The notes under the pieces are model-generated. The model saw only the letters and a program-made list of their open reading frames with translations, was not told the origin of the DNA and did not search any database. This document shows, in pieces, positions 34,954 through 44,481 of a DNA stretch of 64,000 nucleotides (its first letter is position 1; every line of letters starts with the position of its first letter). The stretch is from the NCBI RefSeq assembly GCF_021535045.1, contig NZ_CP091056.1, forward strand, positions 2,232,001 to 2,296,000, written 5' to 3'. The position numbers were made by a program, and so were the translations under genes. Source of the DNA: Ornithinimicrobium sp. INDO-MA30-4 (lineage in GTDB: Bacteria > Actinomycetota > Actinomycetes > Actinomycetales > Dermatophilaceae).

Positions 34954-36636
34954 ATGGGCCATCTAGAAGTGCAGGAAGTGGGGTTTGCCCTGCCCGATGG
35001 GCGGGTGTTGCTGAACGATGTGTCGTTCCGCGTGGGTGAAGGGGCCAAGGTTGCGCTAATTGGGCCTAACGGTGCTGGCAAGACAACGCTGACGAAGATC
35101 ATCTCGGGGGAGTTGGCGGCCGACAGCGGTCGAGTCGTTCGCTCCGGCGGGCTGGCGGTGATGTCTCAGTTCATCGGGTCGGTGCGCGACGACTCGACGG
35201 TTCGCGACTTGCTGGTGTCGGTGGCACCTAAAGCCATTGCCGATGCAGCACTTGAGATTGATCGCACTGAGATGCTGATGATGGAGCGTGACTCCGAAAA
35301 GGACCAGATGGCGTATGCCCAAGCTCTCTCGGACTGGGCAGACGTCGGCGGGTATGAGCACGAGACGTTTTGGGATGTCGTCACCACCGCGGCACTGGGC
35401 GTGCCCTTTGATAAGGCTCAATGGCGCAAAGTCACGACGCTGTCCGGTGGTGAGCAGAAGCGCCTCGTGCTTGAAGCCCTGCTGCGCGGCAACGAAGAGG
35501 TCTTGCTGCTCGACGAGCCAGACAACTACCTCGATGTCCCGGCTAAGCGCTGGCTCGAAAGCGAACTCATCGCGTCGCCCAAGACGGTGCTCTTCATTAG
35601 CCACGACCGCGAACTATTAGACCGGGTAGCCACCAAGATCGCCACGGTTGAGCCCAGCGCGGGCGGTAACTCCGTATGGATCCACCCCGGCCGATTCTCG
35701 ACCTATCAGCAGGCTCGCGAAGATCGAAATGATCACCTGGATGAGTTGTTGCGTCGCTGGGAAGAAGAGCGCGCCAAACTCAAAACGTTGGTTCTGATGT
35801 ATCGCGAGAAGGCTGCGTATAACTCCGACATGGCTTCCCGGCTGCAGGCAGCTCGCACTCGTTTTGCCCGGTTTGAAGAGGTTGGTCCACCCGAGGCTGT
35901 GCCGGTGCGGCAAAGCGTGCGGATGAGGCTGAAGGGTGGCCGGACCGCCAAGCGCGCCGTCATGGCGGAAAAACTGGAACTCACCGGGCTGATGAAGCCG
36001 TTTAATGCTGAGTTGTGGTTTGGCGAGCGGGTCGCGGTGTTGGGGTCGAATGGGTCCGGTAAGTCGCACTTCTTGCGGCTGTTGGCCGCTGGTGGGTCGG
36101 ACCCGGATATCGAGCACCAACCGGTCAGCGACGTGCAGCCCGAGCCTGTCGCGCATACCGGAGTGGTGCGGTTGGGGTCGCGAGTCAGGCCTGGCTGGTT
36201 CGCCCAAACACATGATCAGCCGTCATTGCAGGGCCGCACGTTGCTCGAGATCCTGCACCGCGGCGATGAACACCGCGACGGGCGAGGCCGCGAGATGGCT
36301 GCCCGCGCTCTCGATCGGTATGGCTTGGCGCGGGCGAGTGAGCAAAAGTTTGAGCAACTCTCTGGCGGCCAACAAGCACGTTTCCAAATCTTGCTGCTTG
36401 AGTTATCCGGTGCGACGTTGTTGCTGCTGGATGAGCCCACGGACAACCTTGATCTGCACTCCGCCGAAGCGCTCGAAGATGCCCTCGACACCTTTGAGGG
36501 CACAGTCGTCGCAGTCACCCACGACCGCTGGTTTGCCCGCGACTTCGATCGATTCTTGGTGTTCGGCTCTGATGGCTTGGTCTTCGCCTCGGATGAACCG
36601 ATTTGGGCTGAGACTCGGGTGCAGCGCAAGAGGTGA
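34954..36636 (+). CDS. ABC-F family ATPase
   Basis: 560 residues with two ABC domains and no membrane part. Domain 1: LIGPNGAGKTTLTKII (Walker A), TTLSGGEQKRLVLEALL (signature), VLLLDEPDNYLDVP (Walker B). Domain 2: VLGSNGSGKSHFLRLLA, EQLSGGQQARFQILLLEL, LLLLDEPTDNLDLHS, followed by THDRWFARDFDRFLVFG. The inter-domain linker (residues about 250-330, helical and charged: REDRNDHLDELLRRWEEERAKL) is the P-site tRNA interaction motif region of ABC-F proteins, which act on ribosomes as translation factors or antibiotic-protection proteins. The ORF is intact; which subclass it belongs to cannot be settled here. Confidence 0.92.
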   Translation: MGHLEVQEVGFALPDGRVLLNDVSFRVGEGAKVALIGPNGAGKTTLTKIISGELAADSGRVVRSGGLAVMSQFIGSVRDDSTVRDLLVSVAPKAIADAALEIDRTEMLMMERDSEKDQMAYAQALSDWADVGGYEHETFWDVVTTAALGVPFDKAQWRKVTTLSGGEQKRLVLEALLRGNEEVLLLDEPDNYLDVPAKRWLESELIASPKTVLFISHDRELLDRVATKIATVEPSAGGNSVWIHPGRFSTYQQAREDRNDHLDELLRRWEEERAKLKTLVLMYREKAAYNSDMASRLQAARTRFARFEEVGPPEAVPVRQSVRMRLKGGRTAKRAVMAEKLELTGLMKPFNAELWFGERVAVLGSNGSGKSHFLRLLAAGGSDPDIEHQPVSDVQPEPVAHTGVVRLGSRVRPGWFAQTHDQPSLQGRTLLEILHRGDEHRDGRGREMAARALDRYGLARASEQKFEQLSGGQQARFQILLLELSGATLLLLDEPTDNLDLHSAEALEDALDTFEGTVVAVTHDRWFARDFDRFLVFGSDGLVFASDEPIWAETRVQRKR

Positions 36637-36886
36637 TGCCGTTGCGAACTCAAGACCAGCGTCCACTTGGTTAGATACAAATCGCTGTTTAACCCCCTCT
36701 AACGGTGGGTTCGTTGAGCGTTAAAGTGATTAATCTAGCGCGGGAGAGCAGTTTGTTGAGGTCTGACAATGCCCAACCGGCGGGAACAGAACGCGGCCGA
36801 GTTCGCTGCACTCACGACACGCTGGTGCACCAATGAGCGGCAAACGGCTCGCACCGACCATCCTTTAAGAGTTTGAGGAGCACATC

Positions 36887-38068
36887 ATGAAGGCACTGAC
36901 CTGGCAGGCGAAGAGCAAGGTTTCGGTTGAGGAGGTCCCCGACCCCCAGATCGAGCAACCCAACGACGCGATCATTAAGGTCACCTCGACGGCTATCTGC
37001 GGTTCCGATCTGCACCTCTATGAAGTCTTGGGCGCGTTCCTCAAGCCGGGCGACGTGCTCGGTCACGAGACAATGGGAGTGGTCGAAGAGGTCGGCCCGG
37101 AAGCGGGCAATCTCAAAGTCGGTGACCGGGTGGTCGTTCCGTTCAACATCTCGTGTGGCTCGTGCTGGATGTGCTCGCGAGGCTTGTACGCCGCGTGTGA
37201 GACCACCCAGGTCCGCTCTCAGGGCAAGGGTGCCGCGTTGTTCGGGTTCAGCGAACTGTATGGGTCTGTCCCCGGAGGTCAGGCCGAGTACCTGCGAGTC
37301 CCGCAGGCGCAGTTCGGTCCGGTCAAGGTCCCTGAAGGGGTCGCCGACGAACGCTTCCTCTACCTCTCGGACATTTTGCCGACCGCGTGGCAGGCGTTTA
37401 AGTTCGCCGATGTCCCGGAGGGCGGGACCGTTGCCGTGTTCGGACTCGGCCCGGTCGGTCAACTCGCCACCAGGATCGCGCAGTATTTCGGGCGCAGGGT
37501 GATCGGGGTGGACCTGGTCCCCGAGCGCCTCGCGCTCGCGCGCAGTCGAGGTGTTGAGGTAGTAGACCTGTCGGCCGTTGACGATGTCCCCGGGGCGATA
37601 TTAGACCTCACCAACGGACGAGGGGCTGATGGCACGATCGACGAAGTTGGTATGGAGGCGCACGGCTCGCCGGTGGCTGGTGCGGTGCTTAGTGCTGCCG
37701 GGCACTTGCCCGACGCTATCGCTAAGCCAGTCACCGACAACATGGGCGTCGACCGACTTGAAGCTCTGGTTACTGCGATCAAATCGACCCGGCGTGGCGG
37801 GACGGTCTCCGTCTCTGGCGTGTATGGCGGGGAAAAGGACCCCATGCCGATGATGGAAATATTTGACCGCGGTCTCACGATGCGCTTTGGTCAGTGCCAC
37901 GTCCGTCGATGGACCGACGACATCATCGGTGTCCTTGAGGAAGATGGCGATGTGCTTGGTGTCGAAGACCTCGCAACCCACCGCGTCCCGCTGACCGAGG
38001 CGCCCGCGGCTTACGACATGTTCCAAAAGAAAGAAGATGGGTGCATCAAGGTGATTCTCAAGCCCTAG
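36887..38068 (+). CDS. Zinc-dependent alcohol dehydrogenase (formaldehyde dehydrogenase-like)
   Basis: 393 residues, medium-chain dehydrogenase, intact. Catalytic zinc ligands: Cys in TAICGSDLHLYE and His in GHETMGVVEEVG. The structural zinc lobe is CGSCWMCSRGLYAAC. The nucleotide-binding Rossmann motif is VFGLGPVGQLATRIAQYFG, with an acidic residue later (VIGVDLVPERL) favouring NAD. The insertion GFSELYGSVPGGQAEYLRVP and the GHLPDAIAKPVTDNMGVDR region resemble the glutathione-independent formaldehyde dehydrogenase/FdhA-like group, but the substrate is open. GAGGAG lies seven bases before the ATG. It ends at a perfect terminator. Confidence 0.92.
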   Translation: MKALTWQAKSKVSVEEVPDPQIEQPNDAIIKVTSTAICGSDLHLYEVLGAFLKPGDVLGHETMGVVEEVGPEAGNLKVGDRVVVPFNISCGSCWMCSRGLYAACETTQVRSQGKGAALFGFSELYGSVPGGQAEYLRVPQAQFGPVKVPEGVADERFLYLSDILPTAWQAFKFADVPEGGTVAVFGLGPVGQLATRIAQYFGRRVIGVDLVPERLALARSRGVEVVDLSAVDDVPGAILDLTNGRGADGTIDEVGMEAHGSPVAGAVLSAAGHLPDAIAKPVTDNMGVDRLEALVTAIKSTRRGGTVSVSGVYGGEKDPMPMMEIFDRGLTMRFGQCHVRRWTDDIIGVLEEDGDVLGVEDLATHRVPLTEAPAAYDMFQKKEDGCIKVILKP

Positions 38069-38081
38069 CAGCCCCAAGAGT

Positions 38082-38128
38082 GTTGGTCGGATGGCTCAAG
38101 ATGTCGACGATTGAGCCATCCGACCAAC
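38082..38128. terminator. Bidirectional terminator between convergent genes
   Basis: An 18-base perfect stem, GTTGGTCGGATGGCTCAA and its complement, with an 11-base loop. It lies 14 bases after the alcohol dehydrogenase stop and 29 bases from the end of the convergent SDR gene, and serves both. Confidence 0.85.
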
Positions 38129-38156
38129 TCGATGATGTGGAAGTCGACGCTGCGTT

Positions 38157-38842
38157 CTAAGCGAACGAAGAAGCCTCAACTTCATTCTGGCCCGACTCGA
38201 TGGCCGCAATAACGGCGTCAACAACAACCTCAGGCTCTAGCCCCTCGGGCAGTTTCGGAGCTTCCCCGGCTAGGGGGCGCGTTGCCAGACCAGTTTCGGT
38301 ATGCAGAGGTCGCACATCGATCACGGTGATTTTTGCGCGGCGCAACTCACGCACCAACGCCTGATCTGCGGCGGTTAGGGCCGCTTTGCTCGCGGCATAG
38401 GCGACCATACCCGGTAGCGGCTTTTCGGCGACCACGGCCGAGATGTTGACCAAGAACCCGTTGGCTTCGCTCAGCATCGGCGTGATGCGGCGAGTGAGCC
38501 AGAGCGGCCCAATCACGTTGGTCATAAACAGGTCTTCGATGACGGCATCGTCGGTATCGGCTAACGGACCAAACGCGACGACGCCCGCAGCGTTGATAAC
38601 GCCGTCGAGCGCCCTAACTCGACGGCTGCCTCAACCACTCGATCGCCGAGTGTGGCATCGCTTAAGTCGCCTTCGACGAGCACCGCGCCGGGGATTTGCG
38701 CGGCGTCGAGCTTGTCGCGATCACGGCCAACGGCGATGACCCTCGCTCCTTGTTCGGCTAGTTTGCTCGCGATCCGCGAGCCGAGTGCACCACTGGCTCC
38801 AACGACGGCAATGACGGCTTCATCAATCTGGTGACCTGGCAT
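38157..38842 (-). CDS. SDR-family oxidoreductase (one frameshift)
   Basis: About 228 residues. VIAVVGASGALGSRIASKLAEQGARVIAVGRDRDKL is the nucleotide-binding Rossmann start. After an indel near 38613 follow GVINAAGVVAFGPLADTDDAVIEDLFMTNVIGPLWLTRRITPML, LVNISAVVAEKPLPGMVAYAASKAALTAADQALVRELRR (Ser, Tyr and Lys of the active site) and VIDVRPLHTETGLATRPLAG. It probably uses NADP. ATG 38842 follows a leaderless -10 box. Substrate unknown. Confidence 0.85.
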
Positions 38843-38848
38843 TTCTTC

Positions 38849-38854
38849 AGAGTA
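38849..38854 (-). promoter_or_regulatory. Putative leaderless -10 box TACTCT
   Basis: On the minus strand TACTCT, six bases (GAAGAA), then ATG 38842. It matches the TANNNT-N6-start rule seen across the window. Confidence 0.5.
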
Positions 38855-38910
38855 GAGGACCCCGTTTTCACGCTGTGCGGGACCCCCTGTTTTCGCTTCG
38901 CCCCGCGCTC

Positions 38911-38916
38911 TAGAGT
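38911..38916 (+). promoter_or_regulatory. Putative leaderless -10 box TAGAGT
   Basis: TAGAGT, then exactly six bases, then ATG 38923, with no ribosome-binding site. It is back-to-back with the minus-strand box at 38849-38854, giving a 57-base divergent promoter region. Confidence 0.5.
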
Positions 38917-38922
38917 GAAGGC

Positions 38923-39240
38923 ATGGAGATCAAAGACGCAGCCGACGTCAGCACCGCCCCGATCGTTGCGCTGGGGCTGGTGGGTGGCTTTTTATCCGCG
39001 CGCGAGACCGGCATTCGTCCCCTGGGCGGTGTGGTTTTGGCCGCTGCTGGTGGGTATGCGGCGCGCACCTGGGCCGCTCGCGATGGCGTGGGCACCGCAG
39101 CCGGCTTGCTCGGTCTGTATGTCGTCGGCTTCGGTGCCTCCCACCCGCTTGCCAAGAAGATGGGGGCTTGGCCAGCGGTGCTGAGCGTGACCGCGGCAGT
39201 TGCCGGTGCGGCCTACGCGGTTTCTGACTCTGCTCAGTAG
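38923..39240 (+). CDS. Small glycine/alanine-rich membrane protein
   Basis: 105 residues: STAPIVALGLVGGFLSA, RPLGGVVLAAAGGYAARTW, GVGTAAGLLGLYVVGFGASHPLA and WPAVLSVTAAVAGAAYAVSDS give four short hydrophobic segments. The sequence resembles uncharacterised actinobacterial membrane proteins annotated only as hypothetical. Its end overlaps by seven bases the end of the convergent hydrolase gene. Intact; function unknown. Confidence 0.7.
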   Translation: MEIKDAADVSTAPIVALGLVGGFLSARETGIRPLGGVVLAAAGGYAARTWAARDGVGTAAGLLGLYVVGFGASHPLAKKMGAWPAVLSVTAAVAGAAYAVSDSAQ

Positions 39241-40042
39241 CCTTTAGCTCGCCGGATGACCTCATCCGCCACCAACCGCGGATGTGTTTCAGGCAGCCAA
39301 TGGCCACCTTCGACCTCGAGGTAGCGATAGGTCGCATTCACATAGTGCGAGGTTCGCTGCGCACCAACACGGCCTAAGGCAGCGTCGTCGCGGCCCCACA
39401 CGTGTTGTGGGCACCAGGAGCGACCGGTCCTAACTCGGGAGAGCGGGATCGCTCGGTACCACTGCATTGGGCCAGTCAGACTTCCGGGCGCGGAAAATCG
39501 CTTGGCATAGCGCTTTGCGTGTTCTTTGGGCAGGCCAGAGCCCCGGTAGAAGCGGTAGAGCCGCGGTGCAAGGACGCGTTCGGGCAGCGCTGGCAGTTGA
39601 AATAGGCCTATGTAGTAACTCATCAACGCCTGATTGCTGCGCAGCATCGACCAACTCAGAGCCGCCGGATGCGGCGTCGAGATCACCGTGACAGTCGAAA
39701 CCCGGTCGGCATGCCGAGAGGCCAAATGCCAAGCAACCGCGCCACCCCAGTCATGGCCGACGATGTGCACTTTCGTCAGTCCGGCCTCATCGAGCAGGGC
39801 GATGACGTCCAGGGCTAACTCATCTAGCCCATAGTCGCGGCGACGTTTGGGAGTAGCGGTGTGCGCATACCCCCGCTGGTCCGGCGCCAAGGTCCGCAAA
39901 CCGGCCTCGTGCAGCAACGGCGAAATCGTGTCCCATGCTGAATTGTCTTGCGGGAAGCCGTGCAGCAGGACAGCGGTCTCGCCGCCGCCTGGTCCGCCAT
40001 CAGCGACCGGAAACTGGAACGTGCCCCTCCGAAAGCGTCCAC
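39234..40042 (-). CDS. Alpha/beta hydrolase, epoxide hydrolase-like (one or two frameshifts)
   Basis: From GTG 40042: MDAFGG, then after one G in the GGGG run near 40028 TFQFPVADGG...TAVLLHGFPQDNSAWDTISPLLHEAGLRTLAPDQRGY. HGFPQ is the oxyanion region and GHDWGGAVAWHLA holds an Asp nucleophile, the sign of epoxide hydrolases and haloalkane dehalogenases rather than Ser esterases. The cap domain contains LYRFYRGSGLPKEHAKRYAKRF. VWGRDDAALG and GGHWLPETHP give the acid and the catalytic His. About 270 residues. A second indel near 39415 is possible (RTGRSWCPQ in place of a P-rich strand). Confidence 0.82.
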
Positions 40043-40130
40043 ACCCTTAGTCTGCCCCTCGCCTGCCTAATTCGCCACGGTTGGTCACGCCGAGCGTTGG
40101 GCGGCGCGGGCCAATCTGTGTCCTACATCT

Positions 40131-40825
40131 TCATAAACCAGAGGGTATGTCTTGCGCTGTGGGATGAGGCATCTTCAGATCGATGGTGAACCAGGGCAGC
40201 ATCCATTGGGCCAGCGGCCCAATGGCGAGGGCATAGATCACGGTGGCCACACCGAGTGCTCCGCCGAGCGCGAAACCCAGCGCAACGACCGTCACCTCGA
40301 TGCCAGTGCGGACCAAACGGATTGACTTGCCGCTGACTCGAGAGAGCCCAGTCATCAGCCCGTCGCGGGGGCCGGGGCCAAGTTGTGAGCCGATGTACAT
40401 CGCGGTGGCGACGCCGTTCAAGAAGATGCCGCCCAGCATGAGCGCGATGCGCGCCCAGAGCGATTCGGCTTCGCCAATCGTGGCCAGCGTTGCATCTGCT
40501 GCAATGCCGACCAAGAACGCGTTGGCGATGGTCCCGAGGCCCGGCTTTTGCTTCAGCGGGATCCACAACAGGAGCACAAAGGCAGACGAAATGATGGTCA
40601 TCGTGCCGAAGCTGACCGGGATAAAGCGGATCAAGCCGGTGCTCAACACGTCCCAGGGGGTTGCGCCCAGCGTGCCACGTAGGACCAATGCCAGGAAAAG
40701 CCATACAGGGCGAGCCCGGCGAGGAGTTGGACCAGTCGGCGGGGCATCTGGCCAGCGCGGATCTGCTCGATGGGGCCAAGATTGGCTAACTGACGGCGCT
40801 GCTTTGGAGTGGTCTTCGTGCTCAT
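40131..40825 (-). CDS. YczE/YyaS-family membrane protein (one frameshift)
   Basis: MSTKTTPKQRRQLANLGPIEQIRAGQMPRRLVQLLAGLALYGFS then, after an indel near 40690, LALVLRGTLGATPWDVLSTGL. Further helices are FGTMTIISSAFVLLLWIPLKQKPGLGTIANAFLVGIAADATL, IALMLGGIFLNGVATAMYIG, GPGPRDGLMTGLSRV and GIEVTVVALGFALGGALG. PGPRDGLM is the hallmark of the YczE family. About 230 residues in the membrane, function unknown. It is divergent from a MocR regulator, the usual arrangement for this family, so the regulator probably controls it. Confidence 0.85.
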
Positions 40826-40915
40826 ACAGCCATCATGACGCACGATTGGCCTTGTCCTAAATAGCCAATTTGAAAAGGTGGTCTGGTTGGGGGTGAATCG
40901 CTTGGGCGCCGGGTC

Positions 40916-40921
40916 TAACCT
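40916..40921 (+). promoter_or_regulatory. Putative leaderless -10 box TAACCT
   Basis: TAACCT ends six bases before ATG 40928 with no ribosome-binding site. The divergent yczE-type gene starts 102 bases away; operators for both should lie in 40826-40927. Confidence 0.5.
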
Positions 40922-40927
40922 TGCCCC

Positions 40928-42407
40928 ATGACCGGCCCTGCCTCCTTGACGCATAGTGCGCGCACGCTCTCGGCGAGCGCGGTTGCCAAGGTGTTGACGG
41001 GCACGCCACTCGAGCCGCCGATGTATGCGGCGCTCGCGGGCCGATTGCGTCGCGCCTTCATCGAGGGTCGCCTCCCCGCGGGGGCACGGATGCCGAGCGA
41101 GCGAGAGTTGATGACGGCTCTGGAGGTCAGCCGCACGACGGTGACCAGGGCATACCAAGAGTTGCGGGACTCGGGTCACCTGCGGACGACGCAGGGCTCG
41201 GGGAGTCGCATCTTTGTCCCCGACGTGCCAGGCGGCCGCGTCGATCATTTGCTGTCCCCTTCGGGCACGATCGAGGATGAGATCGACCTGACGACAACGG
41301 CTCCTTCTGCTGCACCACTGGTGCCCGAGGCCTTCCAGATTGCCGCCGAAAAGGTGGTGGATTATCTGCCAGGCACGGGTTACTACCCCAGCGGGCTGCC
41401 GGTCTTGCGCGAAATGGTCGCGGCGAGGTTTACCCAGCGAGGGCTGCCAACTGATCCAGACCAGATCCTCATCACTTCGGGCGCTCTGGGTGGAGCGGCT
41501 ATCGCGGCGCAAGCGCTCCTGGCGCCGGGGATCGAGTGTTGGTGGAGAAGCCGTGCTACCCCAACATCATCGAGACGCTTAAGGGCTGCGAGCGAGGATC
41601 GTGCCGCACGCAATCGATATGAATGACTCAGGGCAGGAGTGGGATGCCGAAGGCATGGCCGCACTGCTGCGGCTCACGGGTGCTCGGTCGGCCTACCTCG
41701 TGCCTGACTTTCAAAATCCCACCGGCATCCTGATGGATGATGCCCAGCGTGAGCGGGTTGGGGCAGCGCTGCGCCGGGCGCGGGTGGTGCCAATCATCGA
41801 TGAGTCGCCCGTGGAGTTGTCGCTGCAAGAACGTGCGATGCCGTTGCCGCTGGCCGCCTATGTGCCCGACTCGATCACGGTTGGCAGCGTGAGCAAGGTC
41901 TATTGGTGTGGGCTGCGGATCGGCTGGATGCGCCTGCCTAAATCGCGGATAGCCAGCATGGCTCAGGTGCGTTTGCGTCTCGACCTCGGGGCCCCAGTGT
42001 TGGAGCAGTTGGCTGCGGTGGAACTGATGGCCAGGCACAAAGAGTCGCGGGAGTATCGGCGCTTGCGAGAGAACACCTCGATGGAAGCGCTGCTCGCCGG
42101 GATCCATCGCGAGTTGCCCGACTGGAAGGTAGCGCGACCAGCTGGCGGTGGCTCGCTGTGGTGCGAGTTGTCGGATGCGCGCTCCACCGCGCTGGTGTCA
42201 GCAGCCCGCAAATATGGAGTAGTGCTGGCTTCGGGGCCGACGTTTGCTCCCGGCGGTGGCCTTGACGATTGGCTCCGTCTGCCCTTCGTGCTGTCCGAGG
42301 AAGTGCTGGCAGGTGTGCCAGCGCGTTTGGCTCAGGCGTGGGCAGACACCACGGCTGGCCAGCCCCGAGTGGGCTGGGGCCAGACCGCGGCGCCGATTAT
42401 TGCTTGA
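40928..42407 (+). CDS. MocR/PdxR-type regulator (GntR HTH fused to aminotransferase, frameshifted)
   Basis: About 493 residues. Residues 30-100 are a GntR winged helix: YAALAGRLRRAFIEGRLPAGARMPSERELMTALEVSRTTVTRAYQELRDSGHLRTTQGSGSRI. The rest is a fold type I aminotransferase domain: YYPSGLPVLREMVAARFTQRGLPTDPDQILITSGALGG, DFQNPTGILMDD and the PLP lysine in VGSVSKVYWCGLRIGWMRLP. One or two indels between 41540 and 41605 split it. Such proteins use PLP or amino-acid adducts as signals. The divergent YczE-type gene is the likely target. Confidence 0.88.
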
Positions 42408-42416
42408 GAGTTTTGC

Positions 42417-42709
42417 TCAGATGGGATTGAGCGGGTGGATCGCGACCTCGCCAACGAGCGCGCTGCCGAGCACCTCAAAGCCTTGGCGATGTGTGGCGTC
42501 GTCATGTGCGCATCGAGATCGGCCTGACTGCGCCACTCTTCGACGGTGATGAAAACGCCTGGTGCGACGGCCGACTCATAGGCGGTGTAGGCGAGGCAAC
42601 CATCTTCGCTCTGGGTGGCGCTGGCGAGTTCGGCGAGGCCGGCACGGACGGCGTCACCCATCTCGGGGTTCGTCGGGATCTGGGCGACAACATGCAGGGA
42701 ATCAGTCAT
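42417..42709 (-). CDS. Antibiotic biosynthesis monooxygenase (ABM) domain protein (one frameshift)
   Basis: MTDSLHVVAQIPTNPEMGDAVRAGLAELASATQSEDGCLAYTAYESAVAPGVFITVEEWRSQADLDAHMTTPHIAKA is a classic ABM/YgiN dimeric alpha-beta barrel, with the EDGCL, EEW and HMxTPH motifs. After one T near 42478 the end reads FEVLGSALVGEVAIHPLNPI and stops at 42417. The unedited frame instead runs into the MocR gene. 96 residues, probably a quinone or aromatic monooxygenase or a sensor. Confidence 0.82.
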
Positions 42710-42714
42710 GCCTC

Positions 42715-42720
42715 ACCGTA
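42715..42720 (-). promoter_or_regulatory. Putative leaderless -10 box TACGGT
   Basis: On the minus strand TACGGT, five bases (GAGGC), then ATG 42709. The spacing is one base shorter than the rule, and GAGG could also act as a weak ribosome-binding site. Confidence 0.35.
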
Positions 42721-42771
42721 GCCCTGACCTGGCTGATCCGCCCGGCGGATGTGCGGCTCTTTGCCTGAGGC

Positions 42772-43848
42772 TCATCGGCTTAGTGGTTGAGGTGGCCTCC
42801 ACTGCCACCCGGCTTCAACGCCGTTTTCGCGAAACCCAATAGCCGCATTAATAGCGATCATGTGGGTGTTCTCGGCTGCGCTCCATGTGTGCACCCGCTC
42901 AACGTCAGGGTGGTGCTCGGCCATTTCGCGCAGGTTGGTGACTTTGAGTGCTCGACCAAGCCGATGGCCCCTGTGCTCGCGTAAGACCAGAGTGTCGCCT
43001 TGGACAGCGGCCACGCCCGTAGGCATGACCTGCAAAACGGTGTATCCAACGATCTCTCCCGAGGCCTCGTGAAGCACAACGGTGGTGACGGCTACTTCGC
43101 CTCGCTCGGCAGCCCGCGACTCCCGAGAGCGGAGGCGCTCGGCGGTCTCCTGGAAATCTCGATCATCGAAACCAGCATTAGGCGCTTCGTGCGGCATCCG
43201 GTTGCGGATTGCCACCATCGCGTCCACGAGATCTTCCGGCGTCGGGCCGCGCCAAGTCTTGGTCGCATACCCCCGAGTTTTTGAATAGCTGAGTTGGTGG
43301 CAGCGCTGCAGCCCCTCCTCGACCTGCAGCAATTGAGCGGCTGAAGCCTGCTCGAGGGTGAACCCTTCCCCAATAGCCAGTCAGACCAGTCATCGCGCGG
43401 CACAGCGCCAGTGCCGACTGACGGGGTGAGCCAAGCAGCCTCTTGAGGGTCATTTGGCCATGGTCGGGGATCCAGCACTGCACGCTGCTGGCACCGCTGG
43501 CCAGCAGCGCCTCGCGAGTGACCCGCCATAATTCATCGGCGAGGATAGACGTGAAGTGCTCGTTGGGAACAGCCATGTTGAAGTATCCGATGGGTCGATC
43601 GGCAGCCTTATCCCACCAGGCCACCACGGTGCCCACCGCCTGCTCGCTATCCGGGCTAGCGCATAGATCTTGCCGGTGTATTGCTGACTCGCGTAGTCCT
43701 TTGAGATGGATTCAGCACTGGAGCCCCAGTCGTCGTGGCCGGATTCCTGCATATGCACGCGATGCTGCAGTTCAGCGACCGCCTGCATGTCCTCGCTCGG
43801 CCCAGCGTCTGACTCCGGCACTGCCACGATCCCCACCTGATACGTCAT
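42772..43848 (-). CDS. Two-domain GNAT acetyltransferase (frameshifted)
   Basis: About 355 residues over three frames. The N-terminal GNAT reads MTYQVGIVAVPESDAG...AVAELQHRVHMQESGHDDWGSSAESISKDYASQQYTGKIYALARI, then VVAWWDKAADRPIGYFNMAVPNEHFTSILADELWRVTREALLASGASSVQCWIP. The C-terminal GNAT reads WRGPTPEDLVDAMVAIRNRMPHEAPNAG...AVTTVVLHEASGEIVGYTVLQV, VQGDTLVLREHRGHRLGRALKVTNLREMAEHHPDVERVHTWSAAENTHMIAINAAIGFRENGVEAGWQW. The C-terminal domain keeps a complete acetyl-CoA loop (REHRGHRLGRAL); the N-terminal one is degenerate. Frame changes lie near 43640 and 43370. Substrate unknown. Confidence 0.82.
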
Positions 43849-43854
43849 TTCGTG

Positions 43855-43860
43855 ATCTTA
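43855..43860 (-). promoter_or_regulatory. Putative leaderless -10 box TAAGAT
   Basis: On the minus strand TAAGAT, six bases (CACGAA), then ATG 43848; no ribosome-binding site. A good TANNNT match. Confidence 0.5.
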
Positions 43861-43864
43861 GATC

Positions 43865-44073
43865 TTATTCGCCGTCATCGGCGGAGTAGAAGACTTCGTC
43901 GACGGGGACATCAAAGTGCTCGGCAACGCGAAAGGCCAGGGATAGCCGAGGATCAAAGTGGTTGTTCTCGATCGAGATCACGGTCTGCCGGGTGATGCCA
44001 AGGATCTTGGCCATCTGCTGCTGCGACAGCCCTCAGCCTCGCGCAGCACTTTGAGTCGATTGCGCAGCGGCAT
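43865..44073 (-). CDS. XRE-family small transcriptional regulator (one frameshift)
   Basis: About 70 residues: MPLRNRLKVLREAEG, then after one indel near 44028 LSQQQMAKILGITRQTVISIENNHFDPRLSLAFRVAEHFDVPVDEVFYSADDGE. This is a lone lambda-repressor-type HTH of the YozG group, with LSQQxxAxxLGxTRQTVxxIExxxxxP as recognition region. The ATG overlaps the stop of the upstream membrane-protein gene (TGATG), so the pair is coupled. The membrane protein may sense a signal and the regulator autocontrol the pair. Confidence 0.8.
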
Positions 44074-44481
44074 CACTCACCGCCTTGGCGTAACAGTCGC
44101 CAGTAGCGAAAGCCTGCGTCGACCATGGCCAGCACCAAAAGACGATGAGCGGGATATCGGCGAGATCAAGGATGGAGGTGATGGCTAGACCCAAGCCCAT
44201 GGCGATCACCAAGTCGAGGAAGGCACCGGTTGCAGCCACGCGGATCCAGTGGGTCTCGATGGTGTCGTCAGCGTATGCGGGTTGGGTGCCTTGACCTTCG
44301 CCCAGCACGATCGCGCTCAGCGCGACCAAAGTTGGAGCCATGACCACCGTGAAAACGGCAAAGCTGAGCCAAAGCTATCGCGGGTCAACCCTGCAACTGC
44401 CCCAAGTGCAGCAGCTATACCAAGGCCAGCCGCTGCCGCCGTCGCCCAGCGTGTCCTCTTGTCCTGAATCGCGAGTTGCAT
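44073..44481 (-). CDS. Membrane protein paired with XRE regulator (frameshifted)
   Basis: About 135 residues: MQLAIQDKRTRWATAAAAGLGIAAALGAVAGLTRDSFGSALPF, then VMAPTLVALSAIVLGEGQGTQ, then AATGAFLDLVIAMGLGLAITSILDLADIPLIV, and after another indel VLAMVDAGFRYWRLLRQGGE with TGA overlapping the XRE start. Four membrane helices in the pattern of DUF2178-like proteins that usually travel with a YozG-type regulator. GGGAGG precedes ATG 44481. Indels near 44360 and 44145, the first in a run of T/A-rich bases. Confidence 0.65.

Noticed and set aside
40643-41512. 289-codon minus-strand frame spanning YczE and MocR genes
   Set aside because: Only its last 60 codons (the YczE N-terminus) are real; the rest is antisense to MocR.
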